From positions 65,958,513-66,022,512 of the forward strand of contig OZ018330.1 in NCBI GenBank assembly GCA_963969495.1: a stretch of 64,000 nucleotides of DNA, read 5' to 3'. Under the pieces are notes generated by a model that saw only the letters and a program-made list of their open reading frames with translations, had not been told where the DNA came from and did no database searches. This document shows, one piece after another, positions 25,018 to 38,900 of the stretch. This DNA comes from Ceratothoa steindachneri. Taxonomy: Eukaryota > Arthropoda > Malacostraca > Isopoda > Cymothoidae. Positions within the stretch are counted from its first letter, which is position 1. Each line of letters opens with the position of its first letter. Made by a program: the position numbers and the translations under genes.

Positions 25018-25372
25018 TACATAACTCAACATAACTTTGTATTTATTTTAGCAATACGTTTGAAATCTTAACTGCGTACGTACATACCTAGAATATTTAA
25101 GTAGACCAAGTTTCATTTTTGTACAATGATTAATATTCAAAATATCAGTCAAAGGTTTGACCTGCAATAAAGCGTAATACAAAGTTTATATAGATCATGA
25201 TAATATTCCTAGTGATAACAATATTGATTGGTCAAATATTAAACACAGTCAAATTAGAAAAATATATTTTGATTTGTAATCTTAAAAAAATGCACAGTAA
25301 CTTTACAAATGGAGAAAGGTTATTATTTAGCTAGGCATTTGCGTTTAAATCAAAAGATATTATTTTCACTTA
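25018..25372. other. Spacer with a solo terminal-repeat fragment
   Basis: AT-rich. CTGCAATAAAGCGTAA at 25162-25177 matches part of the DD37E terminal repeat, apparently a separate fragment. No coding sequence. Confidence 0.55.
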
Positions 25373-26305
25373 CAAGGGGCGGTCAATAAGTTTTGCGAAT
25401 CAGTAGGGCAAAACAGAGGAAGGGGGGTGGCTGTTTGTGAAGGTGTTAGGACAAGTTATGACAAGTCAGGAACTGCAGCCACACACTCCTGCCTTGTCTA
25501 TTTAAGAAGCAGTAGCTGATCGCGGATCGTCAGTCACAAATTTTTCAACAATGGAGAGAGTTGAGCAACGCGCAGTGATCAAATTTTTGACCAAGGAAGG
25601 CAAGAATGCAAAGGAGATCCATGAACGCATGGTTGCAGTGTTCACCGACATTGCCCCTTCCTATGCAACCATTGTTCGCTGGAATAGGGAGTTCCGCCAT
25701 GGTCGTGAGGCCCTTCAAGATGATCCCCGTCCAGGGCGCCCGTCAGACGTGACCAACGAGAACAATGTGGCCCGTGTGGATAGAATCATTCTCGAAAATC
25801 GACGGGTAAAGGTCGAAGAAATGCAACGAGAACTTGGAATATCACATAAAAGTGTTATGAACATCATCCATGACAATTTGGCCATGACCAAGGTATCTTC
25901 CCGTTGCGTCCCTAGAAACCTCAATCCGCATGATCGACTTCAACGTCGTCAAAGTCCACCATGCTAGAGTTGCACAAGCTGCCCTGCGCGAGTGCGGATT
26001 CGAGGAGCTCAACCCCCCCCCCCCTACAGTCCAGATCTGGCCCCTAGCGACTACTTTTATTTCGCTAGCTCAAGGCTGCACTGCGTGGACGCCGGTTTGG
26101 GGACGATGAAGATGTCCAGCTCGCCGTCCAGGAGTGGATTGAACAGCCGTCGGGAGATTTCTGGTTGTCGGGAATTAGAAGCCTCAGGGACAAGTGGCGC
26201 AAGTGCATTGAAGTCGAAGGTAGTTATATTTAAAAATAATGAAGCACTTTTCCTCATATCTCGTTTCCTTATATCCGAATTGCAAAACTTATTGACCGCC
26301 CCTCG
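25373..26305 (+). mobile_element. Mariner copy 2, internally deleted
   Basis: The terminal inverted repeats are nearly perfect: AGGGGCGGTCAATAAGTTTT at the left, with the inverse ending at 26305. TA duplications lie at 25371-25372 and 26306-26307. Full termini with a shortened interior make this a non-autonomous derivative of the family of copy 1. Confidence 0.95.
25551..26250 (+). pseudogene. Mariner transposase with catalytic core deleted
   Basis: The frame 25551-25967 gives the DNA-binding half (MERVEQRAVIKFLTKEGKNA, SYATIVRWNREFRHGREALQ, GRPSDVTNEN), highly similar to copy 1. At about 25960 the sequence jumps from the PHDRLQRRQ region to ARVAQAALRECGF. About 130 residues holding the first and second catalytic Asp are missing. 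The third Asp region (SPDLAPSDY) survives in another frame beside a C homopolymer at 26011-26024. The C-terminus is frameshifted. Confidence 0.92.
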
Positions 26306-27432
26306 TATATAAAGATCTTGTAAAACCTCATTTCAAGTATCGGAGACAAATCTGGTCTCTATACATGCTAACGTACATAGTAATATTGGCATTTATCCAG
26401 CGATTAGTGACAAAATTAAGTCTGCAACTTAAAATTAGATCGTACGATGACAGACTGAGCCACGGTCAACTAATCAAAGTATTTGAAATACTAAACTGGA
26501 TTCATAAGGGAATTAATTTATAATTCAATTCCATAACCGAGCGGATACTATAAATAACAGACACGGAATGAAAGAAATACATTAAATATCTCAAAAAATA
26601 GAAGAATTTTTTTTGGAAAATGTGACCATGCAGAAATATGTGTTGTGAAACTAAATATTTATTCACACTCTCTTGTTTTCCTCAGGCCTACCACTGATTT
26701 ACGTCTTTCTCCTCTTTATTGAGCAGTTGTCCGGAATTTGGACTTTGCAGCTCTTCTAAGTAGAGAGTAGCAAAATCCAGATCTGACAACGTGCCTTAAC
26801 AGATGATGCAATGATCGGGATCTGAGCCCGACAATCTAAAATTGGTGCATTGAATAGGAACGGATCATAGTTTAATTAATGCTTTGAACAATTGAAAGAG
26901 TATTGGTCTACACTTTTTTATTTACTTGAAATTGATTAAGATAACTTCTCTCAAATCATCTAAAGTGAAAAATTCATTTAGTTCCAAATTACTATAATTT
27001 ATTACACTGGCAAACACCAACTTAATTGAAGTTTTTTTTAGCTAATTGAGACGATTTTGATGTGCTGAATCCAAAATCCCATTGGATTTGCGCAATCATG
27101 TCACCCTTTGGATTTATTGCCACATGAATTTTGACGGGGTCTTTTTTTACATCTTTGGGTATTTTTTATGTATTTTTTGCCAAAATCTTTCTTATTTCTG
27201 TCAATAAATGAATGCTAAAGCGTTTACATTGCGAGAATGCTTGACTAACTGGTATTTTCCTTTTGGATTCGGCCAGTAGATCATACAAAAATGAGCCCAA
27301 TGTATTCTGCTACATCTGCAGCTAATATGCTGTTCTTCCTTACAGGAATCCAGTCACAAGTTTCATAAAGTGTGGTTCCCATGCTTGTTTTGGTATGAAA
27401 CTTGTTGAGTAGGAAAAGCTTGGACACCATAG
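26306..27432. other. AT-rich, no gene seen
   Basis: No coding motif. A short inverted repeat (ACAAGTTTCATA with TATGAAACTTGT) spans about 27356-27407 just before the unknown gene-family copy. Confidence 0.45.
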
Positions 27433-28166
27433 ATGGTGTGCAAGACATTTATCGAGTATCTGTGTCATTGGACGAAGGTCAAGAAGAGTTGTCTGAAGTT
27501 TGAAGTTCCAAATGTTTTGAGTGAGACGACAAACCCTGGCACTGACTGCTACATCTGCGCTATTGATTTCATTAGGATCAGTAGAAAGAACCGGAGCAGC
27601 CTCAAGTATCCTGTATATTGCGCAACTTCTGCAAAAGCTTGAAGTGCCACACTATCAACGCGAAGTTTGGAGATTGTTCCCCTCGCTCACTCGACTACAA
27701 TAAAGGAAAAGAATGAAGCTGTGAATTACGTTCTAGAAAAAATAAGTTATGATCAGCATGAGTGGTTGATTTGTGTTGACCTGAAGATGGTAAACTTTTT
27801 GTTGGCACAACAGTTTGTATTCACCAATACCCATGTTTTCTGTGCATTTGCAATAGTAGGGACCGAGCTCACCATTACATGAAGAAAGAAATTAGTCCCT
27901 TAGAGAGGAAGGAACGTCAGAAATAACCCTCTGGTAGACAGACACAGGATAGTCTTCCCACTGCTGCACATCAACTTGGGCTTGATCAAACAGTTCACCA
28001 AAGCTCGAAACGAGGATGGTGGATCCTTCACTTACTTGTACCACGCTTTTCCAGGATTGAGCATGGATGAGTTTGTAAACAATTTAACAAACCGACCTCA
28101 TTTCGATTATTGGTTTGTTGATTGTGCTGAAAGCAAAAAAGGCATGGACTCTTCTGTATGCGCTCA
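27433..28166 (+). pseudogene. Repetitive protein family of unknown class, copy 1
   Basis: Three plus-strand pieces fit one protein. 27433-27642 has FEVPNVLSETTNPGTDCYIC followed by AIDFIRISRKNRSSLKYP. 27667-27882 has PLAHSTTIKEKNEAVNYVLE and CVDLKMVNFLLAQQ. 27976-28182 has GLIKQFTKARNEDGG and AFPGLSMDEF. I recall this arrangement from multi-copy uncharacterised arthropod proteins: an N-terminal CxxC, a PLAHS block, an LKMV/FKMV block and LHIKLGLMKQF. A stretch between the first two pieces appears deleted and there are frameshifts. The copy at 45350-46517 shows the same order. I see no reverse transcriptase, DDE or protease motif. Function unknown. Confidence 0.6.
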
Positions 28167-28169
28167 TGG

Positions 28170-30689
28170 GATACGATACTGATATACTATTTTATCGCGG
28201 TCAATAAATATGATGATAAAACAAGAAGAAATACTTATTATAATGATAAGGATTCATTAATATATAAAAGGTGAGAAATGCATAACTGTAAGGAGATTTG
28301 GTTGGCGCTGAAGAGATATTGCAATAAACAATATAACAACCGGCCACATTAAAAGGTGATTTTAGCTTCTGATTTAAAGAGACCTCAAGCGTTTAAGGAA
28401 ATTATAGTGTATTACATTTTTAAGGATGGCCACAAATTGAAGATGTATAGTAGTAGGGATCAAGGTTCTGTGAGAAAAGTAAATGTAATTACATATCTTT
28501 CTTTATATGGTCATTGAAATTTAATGTGAGAATGAATAAAGGAAAATAAGGACATTTTACCCTAAAATTTTAATCTTACATCAAAGCAACTAAAGAGGAC
28601 ATTAAAATTATCTTACCGCCAGGGCCAAGTGAGTTGTCAGCCGTTTTTTTGCAATTTCTAACGTATCTGTTGAATGGGTTAGCCAGAATTAATTTCTCAG
28701 GAAATGAATCCAATGGGTAACAAAAGAAGTCGACATTTTTTTGTGAATTTTATATCTTAGAATTCATAACAGAGGAAAAAAATCTCCTTGCCTATGAAAT
28801 AAAGCCCGTCTCTTCACCCCCCCTCCTCCCTTCAGCAAGAAGTAATGCAAATTGCAAATTTGAAACTAGAGAAGCAGAAATAAAAGTTAACTTTTTTGGT
28901 TACGTAAAATTGACACAGTTTACTGTTCCTTCTGAAATAAGCTTCATTCTTTTCTATCCTTGAAATGTTCATAGGCAAACACTGAGTTGAAAGAATGGGG
29001 CATAGCAAGTTTCAGCTATTCAGAAGTATCCAAGTTGGCAATTTTATGGCAAAACTTTATTCAGAGGATTTCGTTTATACACATAAATTTGGTCTTAATT
29101 AGGGCTGTATTAATGACTATGTATGTTTCAGCGTGATTTATTCTATAAGGGAAGAGGTGAACTAATTTCATTAGTTTCACTCCGATGAATTCAATTGCGA
29201 GTTGAATTAAATGCTGTCAAAACAAGGATGTAACATTTTGTAAACGCGTAACCCTAGGTTAATGGATTAGGGTAACGTTATATTTATTTTAAAATATAAA
29301 GAAAAAAATTCAACGAGTATATAACTGGAAGAGAGTTTTGGGCAAAAAGGAGGTGAAAAAAAAGGATAACCTTAGGTAAAGGGAATATGTCTGAACCACT
29401 GTGGGCCAAAAGGTGCGTATATCTCCTGAATCAGACTTCATGCAGGTTGCTTAAAACAGTTGATGCCTTTCCCTGTATTTGGATTAGAAGAATAACTCCT
29501 ATTTTGGTTTCAGTAAAAAGGGTTACAGGTTATCAAGCGGTATTGATCGATGAAACTCAGATAATCTCCAACCGAAAAGAGAAAAAGAAGCAAAATTCTA
29601 CCATTGTGACCAAAAAGTGGAAATTATGAGAGAAGGAAAGTTAGTGAGATGCTGACATTAGGGGTAGGAACTTTCGCTTGGAAATTGGAAAAAGAAAAAA
29701 GGTAGGCAGGGAGGGTAAAGCTAGCTAAGTAGGGCCTCCGTAAGGGAGGAACAAATAATAAGAGTAGTTATCATTTCTTCAAGGAAGAAGGCCTCCCTCG
29801 AAATTTGAAGAGAAACAAGAGTTAGAGGATCTTAAAGGTGCTCTATGCATTATGGCGTCAGGGGACATCCGCCCGGCACAGACTGCGCAGAAGGGATTTC
29901 TCAAAACGCCAGCTTTGTCGATTTTATATTTTTATTAATATTTTAAGCAGGAACTCGAATTTGAGAAATTGTTTATTATTTACCTCAGTCTATTCTTCTT
30001 GATCTTCCTCAGTGTTTTCTGGTTAATCTAATCTTAGGAATGGTAGCGAAATGAAATTACCAACCAGACATAAGTAAAAAATCGTGTGCAATGAATTCCT
30101 GTCCCTATTAACTGGTGGGTGATTTTTTATAAATAATAAAGAAATAGGATAAATTGTAATTTTTGCTGATTTAAATACGCGAATGTAATATTTTGAATAT
30201 CTGTTAGGATTGAGATGAGATTACAGGTGAAATAATAAACATAAATGTAATTCAATTATCAGGGCTATGTTGTTACTACGGCCTTCTCAATATTTTATAT
30301 ATTATATTAAAAAAAAACATTTTGTTAACAACAGGTAGGGTAAATTTGATTTAAAACCGACTGCATACTTGTGGTTACGCGATAGGTTTAAACTTTGTTA
30401 TTGACTTTACTATATCGACTTAATAGAGTATAAATAAGAAAACTATTTGTTTAGTTCTTATGAAGTACATAAGAAAGAAACGCATTGAGGATCAGATTTC
30501 TCCTCACGTATTTGATTTTCGCAGGTAAACGCGAAAGGGTTAGAAGAAAACCCATAAAAAATGAAATACAAGAGATAAAGTTGAAAAGTGAGGAAAAATG
30601 TAATGAAAGTTCTGGTTAAAGAGATATGATCAATTTTAATCCATTAGGTGATAAAAAGGTTATTTCTATTAAGATGAGCTATGTGTATT
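28170..30689. other. AT-rich, no gene seen
   Basis: Short frames only (29387-29629 plus encodes MSEPLWAKRCVYLLN, unrecognised). No repeat structure until the tandem array begins at about 30690. Confidence 0.5.
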
Positions 30690-32704
30690 AGAAAGTGTTA
30701 TTTGAATGAATTTGTGATTCGGCAAGTGAGATTATAAAGATCTGTGTGTGTTTGGAGTGCGATTGGAATGAAATGTTAGTTAGCCTTAGCAATTGCGATA
30801 TTAATGAGCTGTGAAGGTTGCGAGTAAGATTAAAATGAGCTGTGCGCTTTTTTTATTACGAGAGAAATGATCTGGGTGCGCTTGCGAGTGCGATAATAAT
30901 GAAATTGTGAGTTTCAGGGGGCGTTTGTAATAGGCTGGGTGTGTATTTGAGTGCGATTGGAATAAGCTGGCGACTTTTCAAATGCGTTTAGAAAGAGCTC
31001 TCTGCGTTTGGGAGTGTGGTTGGAATGCGATGTCTGCGTTTGCGATTGATATAAAATGTGTGCGTTTGAGAGTGCGAGTGGAATGAGCTGTATGCAATTG
31101 TGTGTGCGATTGGGATGCGCCTTTTGCGTTTGCGAGTACGTATGAAATGAGATATCTGTGTTTTGGAGTGCAATTGGAATGAGCTGATTGCATTTAAGAG
31201 TGCTATTCGAGTGAACTTTGTACGTTTGCAAGTGAAATTGGAATGAACTGTGGGCTTTTGTGAGTGCGATTGAAATAAGGTCTGTGTTTTTGCAAGTGCG
31301 ATTGGAATGAGCACTGTTTACGAGTGAGTGTGAAATAAGCAGTGTGCCTGTGTGAGTGCGATTTAAATGAACAGTGTGCGTTTGCCATTGAAATTGTAAT
31401 GGGATGTGTGGGTTTGCGAGTACAATTGTAATGAGCTGTGTGTGTTGGAAAGTGCGATGGAAATAAAATTTGTACCTTTGTGAGTGCGTTTGTGCGTGCG
31501 ATTGAAATGAGCTCTGTTCGTTTTGACTGCGATGGAAATAAACTGTGTGCTATTTAGTGCAAATGGAATGAGCTGTGTTCATTGAGATTGCGATTTTCAA
31601 TGGAATTTGTGTGTTTGCAAGCGCGATTGGAATCAGAATTTTGCATTGGCGAGTGCGATTGGAATGAGGTAAGTGTTCTTGCGACTGCAATTTAAATGAA
31701 ATATGTTCGTTTATTAGTCCAATTGGAATAGACTGTTTATGTTTGCGAGTGCAACTGTAATGAGCAGATGCATTTGCGATTATTATTGTAATGAGCCGTG
31801 CACTTCTGTGAGTGCGTTGAAAATGAGCTCTATGCTTTAGAAAGGGCTAGTAGAATCAAATATGTGCATTCGCAATTGAAATGAAATGCTGGCGTTTGCC
31901 AGTGCGATTGGAATGAGCTGCGTGTCTTTGCGAGTATGGTTGAAATGAGCTGCGTGTCTTTGCGAGTACGGCTGGAATGAGCTCTATGCATTTGAGAGTG
32001 CGATGATAATGAATTTTTTTACTTTGAGGCTGCGATTTTAATGAATAGTGTTGTTTTCGAGCGCGACTGTAATTAGCTGTATGACATTTCAAATCGATTG
32101 GAATGAGATGACTGCGTTTGAGTGTGTGATTAGAATAAGCTGTATGCTTTTGCGATTGTGATTCGAATGAACTATGGTTGTTTTCGAATGAGACTGGCAT
32201 TAGCTCTTTGTGTTGGCAAGTGGAATTGGAATGAGATGTGTGCTTTTGCGAGTGCGATTGAAATAAACTGCGTGCGGTTGCGAATGCGATTTTAATCAGC
32301 CTGTGCGTTTGCGACTGATAAAGATATAAGCGGTATGAGTATGCAAGTACGATTGCAATGACCTCTTTGCTTTTGCGAGTTGGATTGAAATGAGGTGGGT
32401 GCGTTTGAGAATACGATTGGAATGAGCTCTGAGCTTTTACGAGTGCGATGATAGTAAACTTTGTAGGTTTGCAACTGCGTTTGAAATTAACTGTGTGCAT
32501 TTGCAAGTGCTATTAGAATGAACTAAGAGGATTTTCTGGGCGAATTTAATGAGCTGCGTTCGTTTACGAGTGCGATTTTAATGAGCCGTGTGCGTTTGTG
32601 AGTGCGATTCATATAAACGATATACTTATGCTAAAGAGATTGCACTGAACTCTGTGCATTTGTGAGTGCATTGGCATGAGATGTGTGCATTAGCGAGAGC
32701 TATT

Positions 32705-33735
32705 AGAATCAGTTGTGTGCGTTTGCAATTGCAAGCGAAATAAAATGGCGGCGTTTCCGAGAGCGATTGGAAAAAAATATGTGTGTTTGCTAGGACAATT
32801 TGAATGAGCTTTGTGCAATGCGAGTTCGATTTGAATCAATTTTCTATTTTTCCGAATGGGATTGGGAAGAGATGTGTGCGTTTCCAAGTGAAATTTTAAT
32901 AAACAGTGTAGTATCTGAGTTCGATGGAAATGAGCTCTCTGCTTTTGAGATTACGAGATGAATGAGGTGTGTGCTTATGAGAGTGCGATTGAAATGGGCT
33001 CTGTTCTTTTGCAACTCTGATGATAATGAACCTTGTGAGTTTCAGGGTGCGATTGTATTAAGCTGTAAATATTTTGGAGTGCAAGTGTAATACACTCGTG
33101 CCTTTTTGAATGAGCTATTTGCCTTTGAGATGACGATTGGTTGAGCCGTCTGCGTTTGTGAGTACGATTGAAATGAAATGTGTGGTTGTGCGAGTGCAAT
33201 TAGAATGAGCTGTGTGCGAGAGCGATGGGTATTAGAATTAGCTGTGTGCGTTTGCACTTGCAAGTGAAATGAAATAGCGGCGTTTGCCAGTACAATTAAA
33301 ATGAACTGTGTATTTTTCCGAAAGCGATTGGAAAGAAATTGGTGTGTTTGCTAGGTCAATTTGAATGAGCTGTGTGCAATGCGAGTGAGATTTGAATGAA
33401 ATTTCTATTTTTCCGAGTGGGATTAGAATGGGTTGTTTGCGTTTGCGAGTGCGATTATAATGAGATGTGTGCGTTTGCAAGTGAGATTTTAATGAAAAGT
33501 GTAGGTTCTGAGTTCGATTTAAATGAGTTCTCTGCCTTTCAGATTACGAATTGAATGAGGTGTGTGCTTTTGAGAGTGCGATTAAATAAACTCTGTGCGT
33601 TAAAGAATGCAATTAGAATGGGCTCTGTGCTTTTGCAACCCTGATGGTAATGAACTTTGTGAGTTACGGTGTGCGATTGTAATAAGCTTTGAGTGCTTTA
33701 GAGTGCGAGTAGAATACACTAGTGCAATTTCGAAT
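32705..33735. repeat. Higher-order duplication within the 32-bp array
   Basis: About 32705-33110 and 33245-33735 share the same succession of unusual unit variants. Examples are a GGCGGCGTTT/AGCGGCGTTT unit, TTTGCTAGG, TTTCTATTTTTCCGA, TGAGTTCGAT and GTAATACACT/GAATACACT. The second block contains an extra unit or two. This indicates segmental duplication of more than ten units. Confidence 0.85.
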
Positions 33736-35082
33736 GAGCCATCTGCCTTTGCTAGTGTGATTGAAATGAAAGCTGTTCTTTTGAGAGTTCAATTAGAATG
33801 AACTGTGTTCGTTTCCAGATACGATTGGAAGGTACTGTGTTCGCTTAGTTGTGCAATTGAAATGAGCTGTGTGCATTTGTGAGGGCAATTTAAAGGAAAT
33901 GTTTGTAAGAAAATGCGATTAGAATGAGATCTATGCTTTTGTGAATACGATTCGAATCAGCTGTGTGCTTTAAAGGTATAAATAAAATGAAATATGTGCA
34001 GTGGCGAATTCATTTGCGAGTGTGACTGAAATTAGCTCTCCGTTTTTGACTGCGATTGAAATAAACTGAAATTGCCAGGGCAATTCGAGTGAACTCTTTC
34101 TATTTAAAAGTGCGATTTGAAGAGATTTTCTGCGTTTGCGAGTGTGATGGAAATCGTCTGTCTGCATTTTCAACTGCAAATGGAATGAAAGGTGTGCTTT
34201 TGCGAGTATAGTTCGAATAATTGTGTGGGTTTGCTAATGCAATTGGAATGAGATGTGGAAATGAGAGTGCAATGAGATTAAGCTGTCATGCTGCGAGTGC
34301 GAATATAATGAGCGTGAGCCTTTTTGATTGGAATGTGAAGGGTGTTTTTGTGAGTGTGGTCGAAATGAGCACTTTATGTTTAAGTTGTCTGATTTTGTAA
34401 GTGAAATTGAAATGAGCTCTTTGCATCTCAAAGTGCGAGTGGAATAAGCTAGGGCTTTTTTGAGTAAAATTTGAATTATCTGTGTGCTTCTGTAAGTTCG
34501 ATTGAAATGAGCTGTGTACGTTAAGTAGTGCGATTTAATGAAGCTGCGTGTTTTTGAAAGTGCTTTTGGAGTGCGCGGTTTTGCATATGGCAGAGCTCAT
34601 TAAATGAGTTATGTGGTTTGCGAGTACGATCGGAATGAACTGTTAGTATTTATGAGTGCAATTGTAATGAGCTGTCTGCTTTTGCGAGTGTGAATGAAAT
34701 AACTAACCTATGTGGTTTGCGTGCGCGATTGTAATAATCTGTGTACAATTGCAAGTATGGTTAAAATAATGACTGTGCGTCTGCCAGTGTGATTGAAATA
34801 AGCTGTTTGTGTTTACAATTGCGATTGAAATGAAATTTGTGTGTTTCTGAGTGCGATTATAATATGTCTACCTTTGAGATTGCGATTTCATTGTGCTGTG
34901 TGCTTTTGCGAGTAGGACAGGAATCAACTGTATGGGTTTGCAAGTGCGATTGAAATGAGGTGTCTGTATTTGCGAGTGCGATTGGAATGATCTGTGTGCT
35001 GTTGCGAGTTCGATTGAAATGAGATGTTTGCTTTTACGAGTGCGATTGGAATAAACTTTGTACGTTTGAGATTGCAATGAGC

Positions 35083-35975
35083 ATTTTCCTTTTGAGACTG
35101 CATATGAAAAGAGTTGTCTGCGTTTATGAAAGCTTTTGAAATAAGCAGTGTGCATTTGCGAATGCGATTGGATTCAGCTGATTGTGTTTCCTAGTCTTAT
35201 TGGAATTATTTATGGGACTTTCTTAGTGCAATTGGAATGAGATGTGTGCGTTGGAGAATGCGATTAAATGTGCTGTGTATGCTTCATTTTGCGATTGGAA
35301 TGCGCTTTATGCGTTTGTGAGTGCGTATGAAAGGAGCTGGCTGCATTTACGAGTGCAATTGGAATGAGCTACGTGCGTTAGTGAGTGCGATTTCAATATA
35401 GAGTGTACGTTGCGAGTGAAATTAAAATGAATTCTATGCATTTTCTAGTGTGGTTTGACTGAACATTTTACGTTTGCGAGTTAAATTAGAATGAGCTGTG
35501 TGCTTTTCTGAGTGCAATTCAAATATACTGTGTGCTTAATAAGTGCGAATAGAATGAAATGCGTACGTTTGAAATTAGAATGAGCATTTTTTGGTGGAGC
35601 CCCTATGAAAAGAGTTATGTGCCATTGTGAGAGCTTTTGAAATAAGTAGTGTGCATTTGAGAGTGCGATTGGATTCAGCTGAGGGTTTTGCGAGTCCCAT
35701 TGTAATTATTTATGTAACTTTGCTAGTATAATTGGAATGAGGTGTGTGCATTTAGGAATACGATTGAATGAGCTCTGTATGTTTTATATTGCGATTGGAA
35801 TGCGTTTTATACGTTTGCAAGTGCGTATGAAAGGAGCTGTCTGCATTTACAAGTGCAATTGGAATGAGCTGCGTGCATTAGTGAGTGCGATTAAAATGAA
35901 TTCTTTGCGACTTGAGTGCGATTAGCCTGAAAATTTTACTTTTGAGAGTTAAATCGGAATGAGTTGTGTGCTTGC
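35083..35975. repeat. Second higher-order duplication within the array
   Basis: About 35083-35500 and 35575-35975 share a succession of diagnostic variants: TATGAAAAGAGTT, GAGCTTTTGAAATAAG or a close form, GATTGGATTCAGCTGA, GTAATTATTTATG/GGAATTATTTATG and GCGTATGAAAGGAGCTG. The offset is about 490 bp. Confidence 0.85.
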
Positions 35976-38900
35976 TTCTCCGATTGCAATTAATATAATA
36001 TGCTGTGTGCTTTTGTGAGTGCGATTGGAGTGGACACTGTGTTTGCGAGTTCGTTTGGTATAAGCTGTGTGCTTTTGCGATTGCGATGGAAGGAAATGTG
36101 TGCTCTTGCGAGTGCATTTGCGAGTTTTTTTCAAATGTAATTGGAATGAACAGTGTGCGCTCGAGAGGGCAATTGCAATGATTTCGGTGCATTCGACTTT
36201 GCGATTTAAATGAACTTTCTGCGTTTGTGAGTGGGATCGAAATCAGATTTTTTTCATTTACGAGTGCGATTGGAATAAGATGAATGCTTTTACGAGTGCA
36301 ATTTAAATGAATTTCGTACGTTTGTTAGTGCAATCAGAATGTGCTGTGTGCATTTTTGAGTGAGCTATGAATGAAATGTATGCGTTTGTAAGTACAATTG
36401 AAGTGAACTTTGTGCGCTTGAAAATGCGAATGGAATGAGCTATCTGTATTTGCGTCTGCAATTGGATTGATCTGTGAGCATTTTCGAAATGAAATGAAAT
36501 TAGCTGTGTACTTTTGCAAGTTCGATTGAACTGAACTGTGTGCTTTTGCTTGTGCGATTAAAATGAGCTGTGGGTGTTTGCGAGGGCAATTGGAATGAGA
36601 TATGTGAGTTTATGAGTGAAATTGAAATAATTTATGAGCTTTTGCGAGCGCAATTGAAATCAGATGTGTGAGTTTGCAAATGCAATTGGATTGAACTATG
36701 TGCGCTTTCGAGTTCGATTGAAATGAACTGGTGCTTTTGAAATATTGATTAAAATAAACTGTGTGCTTTTGCGTGTGCGATTGTAATGACATCTGCGGGT
36801 TAGCGAGTAAGATTGAAAAACTGTATACGTTTGTGAGTGCGATCTAAATGAGCTGTGTGCTTTTGCGAAAGGGATCAGCTTTGTGCATTTGCGCTTACGA
36901 TTAGAAGGAGCTGTGTGGGTTTGCGTGGGCAATTGAAATGACCTGTGTGCATCTGAGAGTGCGAGTTGAACGAACATTTTACTTTTGCGAGTTCGAATAG
37001 GAATTAGCTGTGTAAATTTATGAGTACACTGATAATAAATTTGTGAGTTTCAGGGTGAGAACTTAATGAGTTGTATATCTTTTTGAGTGAAATTAGCATG
37101 AGCTCTGTGCGTTTTCGAGTGTTATTGGAATGAATGATGTGTGTGCGGTGGTATTGAAGTTTTAATGAGATGAGTGCTATTGCGATTGTGAATACAAAGA
37201 GCTGTGTGTGTTTAGACAGAGTTTTGAAGGAACTCCTTGCGTTTGTCATGGTAATATAATAAGCTGTGTGCAGTTGAGAGTGCGATTTGAATAGACATTT
37301 TATTTTCGCAAGTATCATTTAAATGAGCTCTGTGCGTTTGCGAGTGAGATTGGAATGAGATATTTTCGTTTGCATGTGCGAGTTTTATGAACTTTGTAGA
37401 TTTCAAGTGAGGTTGAAATGTGCGTTTGAAATTAAGATTAGAATGAGGTAGTGCATTTGACGTACAATTAAAATGAACAATGTGCGCTAGAGAGGGCAAT
37501 TGGAATGAGCTGCGCGTGTTTTCGAGTGCTATTGGAATGAGCTGGTGCCTTTTGAATGCGTTTGGAATGAGCCGTGTGCTTTTTAGAGTGCGATAGGAAT
37601 GAGATGTCTGCTATTGTGAGTGCGAATAAAATAAATTGTGTGCATGAGCGAGTGCGATTTGAATGAGTTGTGTACATTTCCGAGTTATTGGAATGTTGTA
37701 TATGCGTTTGTTAGTGCAAAGGGAATGAGATGTGTGCGTTTGGAAGTGCAAATTAATAAAATCTGAGTTTGTGTGTGCGATTGGACTGCGCTTTCGATTT
37801 CTAATGAAATCAGCTGTGTGCATTTGCGAGTGCGATATGAATAAGAAAGCTGCTTTTTCCAGTGCAATTGTAATGTGCTTTGTGCATTTGCGTGTTCGAT
37901 TGAAATAACCTTTGTGAGTTTGCTAGTACGATGGAGATAAAGTGTGTACGTTTGCAAGGGTGATAAAAATGAGCTGTCAGCATTTGCGAGTTCAATTAAA
38001 ATGAGTTGTGTACTTTTGCGAGTGGGATATATATATAAGCTGTGTGTTTTCGAGTCCGATTAGAATGAGTTGTTTGCATTTGCTGTGTGCATTTAAAAGT
38101 GGGAATTGAAAGAACATTTTTACGTTTGCGATTTCACTGTGTCCGTTTGTAAGTGTGAAGATAATGAATTAGTGAGTTTCAGGGCGAAAATGTATGAACT
38201 ATGTGTGTGTTTAAGTGCGATTGAAATGAGATGTTACATTTTCAAATGCGTTTGGAATGACTTTTGTGCCTTTGTGAGTTCGATTGAAATGAAAAACTGT
38301 GTGCTTTTGCAGTTGCGATTGAAATGTGGTATGTGGTTTGCAAGTGCGACTGGAATGCAATGTGTGTGTTTGAGAGCACGACTGAAATGAACTTTTTTGC
38401 GTTTGCGAGTGCAATTGTAATATAGTGAGTGCGTTTGCAAGTGCGACTGGATTTGCGCTGTTTGCATTTGTGAGTGCGAGTGGAATGATCTCTGTTCTTT
38501 TTCGATTTTGATTAAAATAAATCTTGTGCGTTTGTAAGTATGATTCAAATGAACTGTGCGCGTTTACGAGTGAGATTGGTGTGAACTCTGTACGTTTTAG
38601 AGTCAGACTAAAATCATATGTGTTCGTTTGTGAGTGCAATGGGAATGAGATGTGTGGGTTTGCAAGTGAAATTTAAATAAATTATGGGCTTCTGCGAGTG
38701 GGATTTAAATGAACTCTGTGCGTTTGGAACTGTGATTAGAATGAGAGGTGTCCTTTTTCGAGTACGATGAAAATATAATGTGTCAGTTCGCAATTACGAT
38801 TAGAATGAGCTCTCTTCTTTTCCTAGTGAGATTAAAATGAAATGTTTGCGTTTGCAAGTGCGATTAGAATGAACTGTATACGTTTGCCACATCGATTAGA

